A stretch of 64,000 bases of DNA from Dermanyssus gallinae (GCA_003439945.1 QVRM01002221.1:147501-211500), one strand, 5' to 3'. Counted from the stretch's first letter, positions 1 to 12,740 are shown. The notes: a model not told the origin generated them from the sequence alone. Made by a program: numbers and translations.

Positions 1-1345
1 GGTCATATAGTTGCTTTAGCAAATACGGGCGGAACACCCTAAAGCCAGCTGTGCTGAACCTGTTGATGTCCCACCGTGTTTAGCCGTTTCTGCTCGTCCC
101 CTAAGTTCAGATTCACGTAGGGTCCCATGCTAACAAAGGGACAATATAGTTTAGTATCTAGTAAAAGCAGAGCCGTAAATTCGTTATGTACTCGTTACTA
201 GTTACGACCATGATAATAAAGTGATGATGATAAATTTTATGAAGTCGCTCAGCTGTACGTGTCGTATCGAGATCTAACTTGGCGATATCTGTTCTCAGAA
301 AATCTGCCTGAGTACGCTCGTGATCGTCAGCTGATTGTCGCAAGTCATCGAATGGGGAACGTGTTGGACTTTGCTCAACGGGCCTACAGGCTCACCCGTG
401 ATGAGACGGTAGGTCTATTTCCAAGATAGGAGGTTACAGAAAAACATGAGGCTTGTGGGAGGTGTCGAGATTACCTAGAAAGAGGGTCTAGACCTAGAAA
501 GAAAGTGTTTTTTCCCCCTTTCTGCTGGGTGTGCCCCTCTTTCCTCCCTCTCCTCCTTGTTATTCTCGTTAGCCTTGACCCCAGCACGCCGTTCTTTGTC
601 CATGTCTGTTTTGAGCCGAATGGGTGCTTTCAGATAGGTTCGATCCTCGTGCCACCAATCCACCGATCATAGCATCACGTCAGCACGTCAGACTATTCGG
701 ACTTGCACAGAACGCACATGCCGAGTTTTTAGTAGTGTCGTGAATTCAAGCGCATACAGGCCTGGAACTGGCTATGACCGGTTAGCAGCACACGTGATGG
801 TGTCATTCCGTGAGCTAGACAGACAGACAGACAGTTGGCCGTGGTTGCAATCGTCTTTCGGGGGCTGTAGTGTGAAGTCTAGCTTCCCGTCGAGCACTTT
901 TAGGTTTTTTGCCTCGTTTCCAAGCCAGAAGGCGCTAGAAAATTATCCTTGTGAAGACAGCGAGGGCCGCCGTGGAAGTGGTCCTATAGGCCTGGGTCAC
1001 CCGAATAGCCTTCTATCACGCTCACTTAGCCATGACACATGGCGTCGATCTATTTCGCGCCGTCGTCAAGGCCGTATCTGGCCCAAACTGGCACAGCCTC
1101 GTCGTGGGCTGTTGAATGAGCTTCAGTCGCTAGGAGTCTCCTCTTGGCATTTTGGTATCTACATGTTTAACATCCACATGTCGACAACCCTGTAAGGCTC
1201 GTGTCTAATACCATCCCCAGATGAGTGGGATTCTGGTCGCCGGCTGGAAGTAGGTTAACTCCCCGTGTTCGTTTGCTGCTCGTGAGACAAAAGACCTCCG
1301 ATTTCTGGAGGAGCGACATCCCAGATAGTACGACACACCAGAGAT
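1..1345. other. No recognisable gene
   Basis: I recognise nothing here. The longest open frame (740-1195, +, 151 codons) has no motif, no repeated relative in the window and a composition rich in Ser and Arg, so it is probably chance. The DNA is mixed in base composition and is not part of the duplicated units that start near 5.4 kb. Confidence 0.4.
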
Positions 1346-1690
1346 ATTAAGATTCTAGATTCAAACTTAGATTATAGACTTAAAATTGAGATTTGAGATT
1401 TAGAGAGTCAAAGATAAGATTTGAGATTCAAAATTAGATTTTAAATTTAAAATAAGGATTCAAGATTCACACTTAAAATGAAAAATTCAAATTTAGGATT
1501 TAACATTTAGACTTAGGATTTAAGATTTAAACTTAAATTTCAAGATCCAACCATGAGATTTTAGATTTAAACTTAGGATTCAAGATCCACACTTAAGATT
1601 AGAGATTAAAACTTAATATTCTAGATTCAAATTTAAGATTCTAAACTCAAACTTAAAATTCAACATTTTTCACTCAAATCTCAAAACGTA
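1346..1690. repeat. Degenerate AT-rich minisatellite
   Basis: About 345 bp are built from diverged copies of a unit of roughly 20-24 bp with the core TTTAAACTTAGGATTCAAGA. The words 'agattcaaactta', 'ggattcaagat' and 'gatttaaactta' recur throughout with substitutions and small indels. No other copy of the array is seen in the window. Confidence 0.75.
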
Positions 1691-1696
1691 AAATGC

Positions 1697-2140
1697 ATGT
1701 ATCAATTTGAACAGTTATCGCATTTTGATTGCCACTTTGCGAGGCGGTTTGCTCTTTTTCTTAGGCAAATCTTTTCGAAAGCAATCTTTGCGACACTGAG
1801 ATATCAGCGATATTTTGCCATACAGATCAGAATAAACGCAATTTGTTTGATTTATATGGTTTGTGTTTTGTTTACAGGGAGCCGCGGTCACAACGGTCGT
1901 ATAGTAAAAGACCGTAATGACGATCTCGGCTGACGTCGCTACGATCGCTGCGCAAGCCGCTGATTGCTACACTACCCTATAGCTAGTGAGGAGGCTAAGG
2001 TCTCCACACCGTCATAACACTTAAGTCGGAGTTCTTTTTATGCGTGCAGTCACTGCATCCACATATAATATTTTACATTAAGCTTCTATTGTTCTTGTTG
2101 CTCATACTTTTTACTTTGTTGCCTATATTGTACATGATGA

Positions 2141-2181
<41 letters not shown>

Positions 2182-2375
2182 CATACATCACACATTCGAT
2201 AGTGTTATCATAATGTTTTCATGCCTAGAGAACTGGTCGTGTTATTTAAGAGAGACATATGACTGGTTTTATATAATATTGATTTGATTGCTCTTGTTAC
2301 TCTTATTTTGTACACCTACTTAATTGTCCATATTGTACATTTTCAGTGTATCAGCTAAAACGTGCTTTGTACGTT

Positions 2376-2431
<56 letters not shown>

Positions 2432-3469
2432 ACACGGTCAAAGGTTTTATATTGCCCAGAGGGTTTGTCTTATTGTGAGTAATTAATTATTGTTTTAGAG
2501 TTGTATGAATACACGTATACAGTATGGTAGTTTGTGATCGTCTTCATACGCCCTATATATTCGGTGGTTATATGATAACTGTTGTAGCAACATACACGGT
2601 GTAACCGCATATTTAATTCGACTCAACTTATAGTTCACCTTTCTTGAGTCAAATAGATACATGTTTACGATAGATAGACAATGATTGTCTATCGCTTGCC
2701 GCGTATATACTTAACAATATTCATTGTACATGCTTTTGCAGACGATGTGATATTGTTATATGGATTCAAGCAGCAGGTCATGCAATGCTTGGCATCTGTC
2801 TACACACCGTATACTGCATAGATATGTTTTATGTACTTTGTACACTTAGAGATCGAGTTTCATACATGTATGTTTTGTTAATGCATTTTATATGTATATA
2901 TGTACTTTACCTATGCATTTTCAAATAAGTATCGCAGGAATAACCGATAATGTTTATTACATCATATGTTTAACTTCGCTGTGTAAAGTCTGTATGTAAC
3001 ATGACCTACGCTCATATAGAACGTACCAAACGACTTGCATCGTATCCCGTCAAAATACAGTATTGTGGAACCTCCACTTAACGCGCTTTTAACGGCCAGG
3101 CGATAGATAGAAAAAGAAAATGATCATCGCCACATGAGTGTGTGAATAATTTTTCTGTGAATGTGTCTTTTATGCAAATATGCAGTGTCTTTTAGCCTAC
3201 CAAGTGTATACCGGAATTAACTAAAGTTGGGACCGACAACTGTTATTTTTGAACAACTCGCACATTTGTTGTTAACGATTCCGGCTATATGCAATGTCTC
3301 TATGCCGACAGACTAAATTACTTCTGCTTATATTGGACTAATAAAGCAGCACAGTACGCAACTACTTAATGGTATTTATTTATATATATATATATATAGA
3401 GAGAGAGAGACTTTCATTTATTTCACTACAATTGGAATGGACGCATGCGGAGACTGTTATACTGCTCTG
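1697..3469. other. AT-rich non-coding stretch with (TA)n tracts
   Basis: No gene is recognised. Simple repeats are (TA)n at 2143-2179 and 2375-2427, and (TA)n followed by (GA)n at 3377-3409. The two sides of the first two tracts share words such as 'gcctatattgtacat' against 'gtccatattgtacat', which hints at an old tandem duplication of about 230 bp around them. A 78-codon ORF at 1697-1933 is unsupported. Confidence 0.5.
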
Positions 3470-3842
3470 TATTTGTACTCAATGGCAATTACGAAGCTGT
3501 ATTAGTGAATCTAGCTCGGAACCGTAAGACCTAAGTACGGTTCTATATCTATACCCAAGGGTGATACCGCAAACATCTTTAAGATCCACCACTAGCCTGC
3601 GAGAGTGAGTGCCAACATGCCAACGACCGCTTAAATACCCATCTCGACCGACTTGCCCCACCACGTCACGCCCCGCTGCCACAATAGCGCCAACTCTTAA
3701 ACTCATACTCTCTACGCTTTTAAGCGCCATTGTCGTCTGCTCGTATTGTACGCACGTATTTGTGACTTCCGGTGTCGTCTTTGTCTGCTCTAAGTTTATG
3801 GCGCGCTCTAACTATCTGTATTATTCCCCCCCCCCCTCCCCC
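3470..3842 (-). other. Candidate 3' LTR and polypurine tract of the BEL/Pao remnant
   Basis: On the minus strand, downstream of the BEL/Pao polymerase remains, a purine run GGGGGGAGGGGGGGGGG (3826-3842) lies where a polypurine tract would be. The roughly 350 bp beyond it contain a TATA-like 'tatttaag' (about 3630-3640). No second LTR is found in the window, so neither the boundary nor the LTR identity is proven. A simple G-rich tract in unrelated DNA is the alternative. Confidence 0.35.
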
Positions 3843-4136
3843 TTTGAGGGACGAGGCCGCCTCAAAATAATATTTCTGGTAGCTCGACAAACATCGTCAG
3901 CATTCACATGCAATTTGTCTTTTTGTCTCTGTGCTATACTATATATGCCGGCTTACCGCAACTTCGTAAGCCGTCCCGCAGGTCGACTGACGACTGACGA
4001 AACGTTCCGGGCAGAGATGAACACGATGGGCGCACGGCGTTCCGTCTTTTCCGTGTAAAGCCTCTCCTCGATAAGACCCGGAAAGAATAGCCCGTGGCCC
4101 AGATACTAGTAGTTCTACGCAGCGTCGCTACGCGCC

Positions 4137-5185
4137 TTAGTGAGGGCTAGTCGAGAAGGCAAGAAGGCATCGACTTGCCTTCTGAAGCGTTAGCGCGTTG
4201 TCTGAAGTAAATTCATCGGGCAGTCCGCGTTGCACTGCAAATCTCTTCATGGCTTTGTCCATCTTAGTGATTTTTGCCCGCCCTCTTGCGCATACGGTGC
4301 AGTTGTAAAATGTTGTCTTCACGAACTCTCTCACCCTGATGACTCAATAATTTTCTCTTAACTCGTTCATCGTGGCTTCAGCCTTCATATGACGGACCCT
4401 GCTCTCGTGAACATTCACGATGTTCAAACGGGTAAGCGAGTCGTCTCGCAATAGAATCGGGTGTGGCGTCTCGAACGGCTCTTCCACCAATAGTTGGCAA
4501 CCCCCGACCCACAGCAGGCCCTCATCATAGATGAACGGCTTGGACTTGCGATATTCGGATCGGCGGGTGCTTCGATCCTAGCGAGGCTCGCTATGGTCTC
4601 CCCAAAGACTGATCGGTACTGCGAAGAACACTCGAATTTCAGGACGTTCTTGTTTTGATGCAGGGCTCGCTTTGCATGCAGGATACGGCGCAGGTGTACC
4701 AACTGGAAAGCCCGTACCCTGTAATAACACACTCGTTTTTAGCCTATAAATACTCATACCTCGCAAAGATAGGTCAGCTGGGTTCTGCTGTCCTGAGCAG
4801 TACTGCCACCTCCGTATGACTCAATATATCCACTAAGCGATTTCTGACAAATACTCTTCACATATGCGGTGCAGCTGAGTGTATAGAGTGTAATGCCACT
4901 TGTGCCGTCGATTCAATAAAACACCTTAGACTCGCCAAGTGTCAATTGCCCGCGCATCTTTCTAGCAAGTCTAACTGATAACATAGCTCCCATAAGTTCC
5001 TTCTTAGGTATTTTTCGACCTTCAATATGTTGTGACGGAACTAAAACGGCGTTGACATCAACTAAACCTCGTGCTGCACACTTTCCGTGACTTTAACGTA
5101 AATCACGACACTGTACGCGCTGTCACTCGCGTCGGCGAATGCGTGTATTCCAGCCGTAGTCTGAGTTCAAGGTCTGCTCTTTAGT
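4137..5185 (-). pseudogene. BEL/Pao LTR-retrotransposon polymerase, decayed (RNase H to integrase)
   Basis: Reading the minus strand and switching frames, the order is that of BEL/Pao pol. RNase H begins with 'GIHAFADASDSAYSVVIYV' (about 5160). The end of RNase H follows as 'NPADLSLRG' (about 4790-4765), a variant of the usual NPADLxSRG. Then come the integrase N-terminal region 'GLLWVGG' and 'HPILL' (about 4520-4450), a Cys pair in 'YNCTVC' and the integrase core fragment 'RGLPDEFTSDNA' (about 4235-4200), where SDNA carries a catalytic Asp. There are several stops and frameshifts. The 5' part (gag, protease, reverse transcriptase) and the rest of the integrase are missing. Family assignment rests on motif order from established knowledge. 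The element is dead. It lies just left of the duplicated units and is not repeated with them. Confidence 0.75.
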
Positions 5186-5531
5186 AAAACCGATATTGTC
5201 TGTGTTCATGAGACGTGAGCTAACAGCGAGAACGTTTCATGGGTGGAATTATCGGACGAGTAGAGGTGGGGTCTGTATTCTCGGTACTCCCCACCTCAAA
5301 TGTTGTGAAGTGTCAATAAATACCAACCCAAGCTCTTGCTGTGGTCATCATATGCGATAAGGGACTAATTTGAAGCACTTTCAATAACAGGTGCATATTT
5401 TGCACCGACTGGTGAATCTGCCGAATTAGTACGTCGGCTGGAAGGGATCTGCAGCTATTAAAAAAACTAATTTAAGTCGCCTATCTAGTCGACTTGTACT
5501 ACTTCAAATTGTCCTATTACTTAATTATTAA

Positions 5532-6060
5532 TTGTACTACAACATTGCCCGACTAATGCCCAACATCCACGGACCTAAGGAAGCAAAGAGAAAGCTAATA
5601 ATGCCAGTCGCAGAATCCATCGCTCTGTTTGGTGTTCCAGTCTGTCCCACGCATGCAACTTACACGCAGAGGAAGAGAAACACAGGCACGTTGGCAGACC
5701 GATTGGGATGGGATCCCAAGCGGCAAACTAGGGGCGTCTTTCAGGGGTATTATCCCTCAATCAAGAATTGGAACGAGCGTCCTGGAGGAGAACTCACGTA
5801 CTACATGAGGCATGCATTTTTGACAAGACACGGCGATTTTCAGGCGTATCTGCATGGGGTACAAAAGGCACCTTCGGCGTCCTGCCTCCACTGCCGGACG
5901 GGAGCCGATGACGACGCCTTTCACCCTCTAGCCGTCTGCGAGGCACTGCAAGCGACTAGGGATAGGCTGGAAGATGCAGGAGTTAAGGAGGCAATCCAAA
6001 AGGGCACGCGAGGATTTGCAAGCTGCATATGCAGATTGGGTGAAGGATTTACATCTTTGT
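5532..6060 (+). pseudogene. LINE 3' end, R1/LOA/I-like
   Basis: This open frame resembles the C-terminal end of an APE-type non-LTR polymerase. It has 'ARLMPNIHGPKEAKRKL' and 'SIALFGVPV', typical of the post-thumb region. After an apparent internal deletion come 'YPSIKNWNERPGGELTYYM', 'LTRHGDFQAYL' and a terminal C-x2-C...H-x4-C cluster ('CLHC...FHPLAVC'). The reverse-transcriptase core is absent, so this is a 5'-truncated, internally deleted copy inserted in unit A. Clade assignment (R1, LOA or I) is from general resemblance only. Confidence 0.6.
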
Positions 6061-6291
6061 GTCAAGTACCACTATTAAGTTGAAATGTTCATTCGACGTG
6101 CATCTGCCGCCTAGGAGCATGCATGATTCCGGGCAGACGGCGTGGCCTGACTCGCTAATTGACCCAAGCAGCGGCTCGAAACAGAACGCTAGAAGAAGGA
6201 CGCTTGAATATTTGGGATGTTCAGAACTTCTTTCGCTACGCAAATAAGCACCTGCATGGGTTTCATCTTTACGGAAACCCTGTAGAGCGTG

Positions 6292-6363
6292 AAGTTTTCG
6301 GGCTGACCCTCAGCCAAGATTTAACGTCCACGAAACTGTTTGTCACATTGCTTCATAGACGGA
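6292..6363 (-). mobile_element. Truncated copy of the tRNA-derived SINE
   Basis: This matches the 3' part of the SINE seen whole at 35558-35746 and 56855-57040 ('aagttttcgggctgaccctc' through 'catagacggaccc'), but the tRNA-like head is missing. It sits inside a LINE-derived stretch of unit A. It is flanked by similar words 'accctgtagagcgtg' and 'accctgtagcgtgtg', which look like an imperfect target-site duplication. Units C and D lack it at the equivalent place (36448, 57740). Confidence 0.6.
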
Positions 6364-6847
6364 CCCTGTAGCGTGTGTAGAACACTTGACCTATCTGGAG
6401 TGGAACACACAACCACTGAGTTGCGCTTTACGCTACAGGTCAAGGAATGAATCCGCAAGAGTTTTAGGTCACCACATGATAATTAAACGCTAACGCGGCT
6501 GTCTTTATGAGTAGCCATACAGCTATTTCACATCAAGATAGACCCCACAGCAGCGTATAGGATACAAGTGATATGGCCTTACTTCAGTCTATGCAGATAA
6601 AACACCTCTCTTCAGAAGGTCACTGGCTCGCATTGATGCGTTTAGGCAGCACATTTACAATTGGGAAATGAAAATGGCCGATGTGTGCATGACCTGGCTA
6701 CCATGCAGCTGGTGAATCATGTCACCAGCTTATCAACGTTCCAGTCAGCAGTGCACGGTATATCATTCACTTAATTGCTCCAATCCAGTAAAGAACAAAC
6801 CGTCTAATACAACACAATGCAATACGGGTTTGATCAACAAACTAAAC

Positions 6848-7003
<156 letters not shown>

Positions 7004-7019
7004 AGAGAGAGAGATCATG

Positions 7020-7330
7020 GACATTATACTATTTCCAGCACATTTCCCGAGGGTTGGCAAAAAAACATTGCTTGTCTCAAAAAACATTGTTTTCTCTCAG
7101 ATTCGAGGCGAAGTCATTGATCATTGTCGTTGCTATATGTAGTTCGGTTGTGTGGCCAGTCCCTGTGACTTCTTTCTTTCACTCCCGCACCGCGCCGTTT
7201 TTGAAGGTCTCCGTTGGAAGCGTGTACCTATCTATTCGTCGCGTGTGTTTCAAGTCGCGCCTGCCTATTGCGAGTTCGACCGTCGCCGGCCGTACCATTC
7301 AATCGAATCATCCATGACGATATAGATGCA
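7020..7330 (+). other. Four-copy conserved block, copy A
   Basis: This is the unit A version of the block described at 12420-12740. The frame reads '[19 protein letters not shown]' followed by 'FLKVSVGSVYLSI', with no internal stop but no starting Met in the best position. A gene is not established. Confidence 0.4.
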
Positions 7331-7723
7331 TAGATGCATGATATGACATGCAACTGACATACTCATAGGCATTAGCTAAGTGATATTTGTGGACTTGTGT
7401 GTCTGTGTGTGTGTGTGTGTTTCTGCTTGTGTATATTAGGGAATGCAATATCTGAAGAGGGGTGCCCACATATATTGGGTGGGTGTCGCCATTGGGCGTG
7501 GCTGTCTACATCCGCAACCGAAACGCCACTTAAACCTTTGTCGACAGTAGTGCATGCTTCCTTCAAAGGCCGTCGCGAAATGGTGCGTATGCATACAGAG
7601 TAGTAGTAATAATAATCATGAAATCGACAACACCTTTTATAGCAAAATAATGAGGGTGGACGAGAGCTGGAGGACTGATTTAGCATTGGACATACTAGAG
7701 ATATATACTACTTTAGATTCCAA

Positions 7724-7915
7724 CTAGAGTTCGCGCAGTAATGAGGGTGGGTAATTTTTATGTATCGAATTAACCACGCAAATGGCAAAAAGGTCGTTTA
7801 CGTGCTCTCTGCGCTCGATGACCTTAGGGTTCATCGAGTGGCGACCTTTGAGCAAATGTCCACAAAAATTAGTGATGCACAATGTTGGTCCGCTGAACCT
7901 GAGCCAAAAGTCCAA
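7724..7915 (-). other. Four-copy coding-like block, copy A
   Basis: The minus frame ends with 'CVVNSIHKNYPPSLLREL' and a stop. Related blocks are at 13150-13330 (B), 37688-37900 (C, 'VFARRVVNSIHQNGPPSLL') and 58984-59110 (D, with Gln changed to stop after 'SIH'). The peptide is partly conserved and the stop is at the same place in A, B and C, which suggests a former coding 3' end. I do not recognise the family. Simple sequence conservation within a recent duplication is the alternative. Confidence 0.35.
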
Positions 7916-8667
7916 TATTGAGAGCCATTGAAATAGTTTATATCATCGGAATTGGGAGCATGGAAAATTTCACGAATATCCCGTTTTACAGAATTTATGA
8001 ATATCCCGATTTAGGTACCCCACTCAGTCAAAAGACATATCACTATTCAAATAGGTCATCAATAGGCCAACCGGCCTAGACAAATCGTAAACGGGGCTTT
8101 TCAAACGTAGGCAAAACATAACACACACTCATTCCAGTCATACAACCTTTGAAAACATGATAAACAAATCAAATGTATGGTCTACGAGTACTTGCGTACG
8201 CGTTTTGTACCACGCGTCTGGTTGTTGTTTTTTAAACTTCACATATAGTACACATGGCTTAACTTGAGTTCAAACGATTTTAATTTTCATTCATGCAGCA
8301 GTATAGAATGTTGTCATTAATTGATTGCAGCAATTGTTTGTGTCTTCGCCAAAAAATCTGGGAAAATGAATGCTTTACGTCACATTCGCAGACTCATCGG
8401 TGACTTATTTAACTTTATGACCTCGTGTACCTCTGTGACTACACACTGGCTTTCTTCAGAAGCTGATATTTAGTTGGTGGAGTGAGTGATAAAACGTTTC
8501 TAGAGCATTGCGACACGTGAAACTTTTAAGTTCTTAAAAACTTCTAAGACCGACATGTCTTCAAACTTGACGCCGATTAACTCGTAATTTAATTATTGTC
8601 ATTGTCCATTTGACATACGCCTCCACCTGAGGCGTCCGTGTCTAGTATTTTACAGCTCATTGGCCAA

Positions 8668-9530
8668 CAATATATATATATATATACTTCGTCTGGCCGG
8701 TTTTGACCTTCCCTACGTTAGTAGGTTTCTCTACTTGGGACTGCTTCTAACGTCGAACGGCCGATGTTTCCTGCAGCATATCAAGGAAAGATGCAGAAAG
8801 GCGCTAGTAGCAATGACTACAATTAGAAAGCCGCAGCTGCTGTCCATCCCAACGGCACTGAGACTGTTTGATCTAAAGATTGCTCCAATGGCCACCTACG
8901 GCATCGAAATAATATGGAACAATCTCACCCCAGCCAGCCTTGAGCATCTAAATAGTCTGAAGGCAGCTTACCTCAAGCGAGTCCTGGGCCTCCATCGTTC
9001 AGCCCGAAATCTACTTGTCTATCTCCTCACGGACACCCCCCTATTCGTCGAGGAGCTAAGACGGCGTTTCGACTTGCCCTCATCTTCCAACTACGTCAAC
9101 GTCCTCAAAACGTGGGAGTGCAAGTTTGCGGAAATTGATGCGGATTTCTTTAGCACAGGAGCGATGCAAAACCAGGCATGGAAAGGGCCGAGCCGATCTA
9201 ACCGCCATGTGGTGACTAGGTTCGCCGTGCATGGTTTCCACCACGTGCTGTGCGCGACATCCGGGTTCCATGATCCCTCGGACTCTTGTGTGTGTCAACG
9301 TTGTAAACTACCTTGCGGTAGATACCATGCTGCCTCCTGCACCCTAGTCCCGTCTCTAGCTAGTCTAGACGACCAACCTCGCGTCGTAGCGTCATAGCTT
9401 TTATATATCTATTATTTTATAAGCCCAAATGTGTGTATGTATACATATGCATATATTTTAACTGTACTTTTTCTACACAACATGTATGATAATAAATCTG
9501 ACAACGATACAATATTGTTGCGGCAGGGCA
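8668..9530 (+). mobile_element. 5'-truncated LINE insertion (thumb to C-terminus)
   Basis: The frame 8687-9397 is the last part of a non-LTR polymerase. It has the post-palm 'FLYLGLLLTSNGRCFLQHI', the 'LFDLKIAPMATYGIE' segment, 'AAYLKRVLGLHRSARN' and a C-terminal cysteine/histidine motif C-x-C-x2-C-x3-C-x3-H-x3-C ('CVCQRC..CGRYHAASC'). The same type of tail is found in the LINEs at 44.8-47.1 and 62.7-64.0 kb. The insertion splits sequence that is continuous in unit D at about 59895-59910, so D preserves an approximate empty site. The flanks share 'aatatat', possibly a short target-site duplication in TA-rich DNA. AATAAA lies near 9490. No catalytic YADD motif is included, so it was dead on arrival. 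Confidence 0.75.
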
Positions 9531-11350
9531 GAATATATGACATAGGTCTGCGCAATAGAAAATCTCCAGTATTCGTATTTTAAGACATAATTTTATTTCG
9601 AGATCTAAACCGCTTTAAGGTATGTTGCAAAACCTGCCTATTAAAATTTGCAAATGGATGCAGTGAACAAGCCTGCGTTGTTTTGTCGAGTTTTTTAACA
9701 TAACATAAAATCCCCTTTATTATCACATGAAAAGGTGCGTGGTACAATTGTCGTGAATTCAATGGTCGTGTATGTATTGTTTTCAGTATACGTGCTTCTG
9801 AAAGAAGAATGTAACTAATCGCCAAATAGATGAGTGCTATTTGAATTTCCATGCACCCATTTGGCCACCCGTCAAGCAAACAATTCGTTTGCAAGCTCAC
9901 CACGGGCCACGGCGTTTAAAGGGCTTGCTCGCTGGCACCTTGGGTTATTGGGGCGTACATAAAAAAAAGTGTCCTAGCAGTTCACATTCGCTTAATTGGC
10001 GTAGAGCTGCATGAAAAGCGAGTCAACATTAGAAACAACATGACCTAACACGCTTTGAGGGCACCTGATCCGCTGGCATCTCAGAAATGTGTCTCGGGCG
10101 CCTTCTACTAAATTTCCGTATTTAGACAGATGGGGCTCTCAGACAGGAGGGCAATACGTAAGTTTGGGAAGCAGCAGATTTTTATAAAGACGAATGTACA
10201 CAGCATTTTGCTAGATTATCGCTAAATCACACGCCCTCCACATTCCAGAAGACTCAAATCTGCACTGCTGGAATCCACGAGTGCTTATCACGGAAAATTC
10301 TCATATGCTCTAAACAGCTAGTACAAGTGGGTGCGCCACCTTCCTGAGACGCGCATTGCAAGCCATTAAAGACAAAATGTCTCCGCGATTCCACTACGGT
10401 TTGCAGAACATGCAAGTGAGCTTTTTTGGCCACTGTTTGGCTTTTTTGAAAAAGTGGAGTGCCTCCTTAATCAAATTTTAGACGAGAACATAAGATGGAC
10501 ATGTTTGCTTTGTTCCTCAATCGACCATCTCCTAGATCGTGGGCAAAACAACGGTCGTTTCGCTAGTTAGTTTTTGCTTCGGCGGTGAATATTTTCTTGT
10601 CAATGAAAAACCAGGCCTGCTGCTCTATGCAATGTGAGGCAACCCAAGAGAGCCCCGCGTCGAGCAAGTCCGTTTGCCTTATCGGCATAAGATGAAGCGC
10701 GTTAATAATTTCTAGTATATTTAGTGTGTGGGGACATTCTCGAAGGTTATCCATTGACCCGTTCCATAAATGGGCGATAGTGAAATCTGGTACCCCAGTA
10801 GTTGTTTTTTGCATGGGAGCTTTGGAAACGCTAATGCACAATCGGTACTGTATCGGCAACCAACAGCACCTCGTATGAGATGTGGGCCATCTTTGTGCTC
10901 ATCGTGCGGTACGTCCGGCAGACTCAATGGGCTATTGCGTCGCTACCCGCGGCTGGATTGACCCACGCCGGGTCCGGTACATTGCCGTACACTCCACGAC
11001 AGTCACTAGCATGCGTGGAGCCGCTCCCGTCCGAATCCCGCCTACCGAGGGAGAATTCTGGCCAGGTTTTGAACGACCTCACGGAACTTGCTTGTATCCA
11101 AGATAACGTCTAAGTACTTATGTGGTGCTAAGGACGGAGCCCTGCGTCACATTGTGCTGGCTATGTTCTGTAATAAACGTCTTGTCGCCCAAATAAGAAG
11201 AAATTCTCTGGAAGATAAAGAAATATACTTCTGTGTTTCAGCGTCGTCATAAATTTAGTTTTTAGAGTATCAAAAGCTCGCATTGAGAACGATAAGAGGA
11301 AGAACGCACAATCGGTCTTAAGCGATTTCATATACTTCTGGTTTGCCGGG
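9531..11350. other. Unit A non-coding part, no gene recognised
   Basis: 9531-9960 matches unit D (59910-60240). 10320-11350 matches B (13600-14600) and C (38130-38960), including 'aggcctgctgctctatgcaat' and 'gaacataagatggacatg'. Several overlapping 60-100 codon ORFs occur on both strands, but none is preserved between copies. I take it as duplicated non-coding or long-decayed sequence. Confidence 0.5.
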
Positions 11351-12354
11351 CATATACGGCAATACGGCAACCGAAGGTGTTTCTGTTGACATCACATTTG
11401 TGCATTATATGCTTGCTATGATGCAAAAAATAATAGGTAAATCTGGCTAATTAGTACGTCGGATAGAAAATATCTATAACGATTTGAAAGTCGACTTAAC
11501 ATCACTTCCCTAACATATTTTTAACTCAATGTTAGGGTTACAGAGGAGTGTGATTAACTACCTACACTAGAGCTTGTGAGGAGCGCTACCAGTCGAACTA
11601 TCCTCGAGGCAGCACCTCATTGTGCCTATTATTGCTGCCGCATTGCCGCGCTGAACCGTCAGACATAGATTTGAAGAAAAAGTCAAGAGGTATTTTTCCC
11701 TTTTATCAGTTCAATACGTTTGCCAATCTTCTGTAGAAGCGACCATACCTCAGGCCCGGGTCTCCGGGTGTTTCGAACTCTAGCGGCACGAAAATGAACT
11801 CTTTGGCAAACTAAGCATATTTTCTGGTCTTTGGACGTTCAGCCTTGCGCGCCGCGGAGCCAGCGGCAGATGCCCTGGCCTCCAGGTCCGAGGGGGCTAG
11901 CGTGTCATTGATCGCCGCATCGCAAACAAGCGCCTTTCCGACTATTATTGGATAGTCATTTTGCGCTAGGCGGTCAGGATAAGGCAGTATAAACTAGCCT
12001 TCAATAAATAGGCATCCACTCAATTTCGGACCTAATCGGAATAAATCAGAGTTTTATGTCATTACATAGTATCTAAACGCCAGTGTGGCTGTCTTTATGA
12101 GCAGCCTTACAGCTGTTTAATATCAAGATAGGCCGCACAGCAGCGTATACGATACAAGCGGTATGACCTTACTTCAGCCCATGCGGCTGGAACACCTCCC
12201 TTGAGGCTGGCTACCATGCAACTGGTGAATCATATACTTGTCGACGTTGCAGCCAGCAGTGCACTGCGTACCATCATAAGAGAAACAAACCGTCTAATAC
12301 AACAAAATACAATACCTGCTTGGTCAACAAAACAAACATTTATATGTTTATATA

Positions 12355-12415
12355 TACAGAGAGAGAAAGGTAGAGAGAGAGAGAGAGAGATAGAGAGAGA
12401 AAGAAATAAATAAAT
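12355..12415. repeat. (GA)n-rich microsatellite
   Basis: A purine tract of GAGA with interruptions, ending in 'aaataaataaat'. It occupies the same position as TA/GA tracts at 6853-7010 (A), 36925-36952 (C) and 58222-58242 (D). Confidence 0.9.
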
Positions 12416-12419
12416 CGTC

Positions 12420-12740
12420 GGCATTATACTTTTTCTAGCACATATCCCGAGGGTTGCCCCTTAAAAATACACTGTTTACTCTCAGATTCGAGGCAATGAT
12501 ATTGATCATTCTGTTTGCTATATGTAGTTCGGTTGTGTGGCCAGTCCCTGTGACTTCTTCCTTTCCCTCCCGTATCGTACCTTTCCTAAAGATCTCCGTT
12601 GGAAGCGTGTACCTATCTATTTGTCGCGCGTGTCTCACGTCGCGCCTCCCTATTGCGAGTTCGATTGTCGCTGATCGTACCATTCAATCGATTCGTCCAT
12701 GGCGATCAACGGCATGATACGACAGGCAACTGGCAGACTC
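12420..12740 (+). other. Four-copy conserved block with signal-peptide-like frame, copy B
   Basis: This block begins with a splice-acceptor-like 'tatactttttctag' and has the open frame 12454-12717. That frame includes a hydrophobic run '[22 protein letters not shown]', which resembles a secretion signal. It recurs in A (7020-7330), C (36955-37290) and D (58243-58570). C and D carry TGA in place of the Trp codon of 'SVVWPV'. Insertions and frame changes after residue 60 mean no long product is shared. It could be the first coding exon of a decayed secreted-protein gene, or chance in a repeated block. I do not recognise a family. Confidence 0.35.

Noticed and set aside
740..1195. 151-codon ORF as a gene
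   Set aside because: No motif, no repeated relative, low-complexity Ser/Arg content and no supporting start or splice context.
6049..6243. ORFs at the 3' end of the 5.5-6.1 kb LINE fragment as genes
   Set aside because: Short opposite-strand frames with no motif, overlapping a LINE end and duplicated non-coding DNA.
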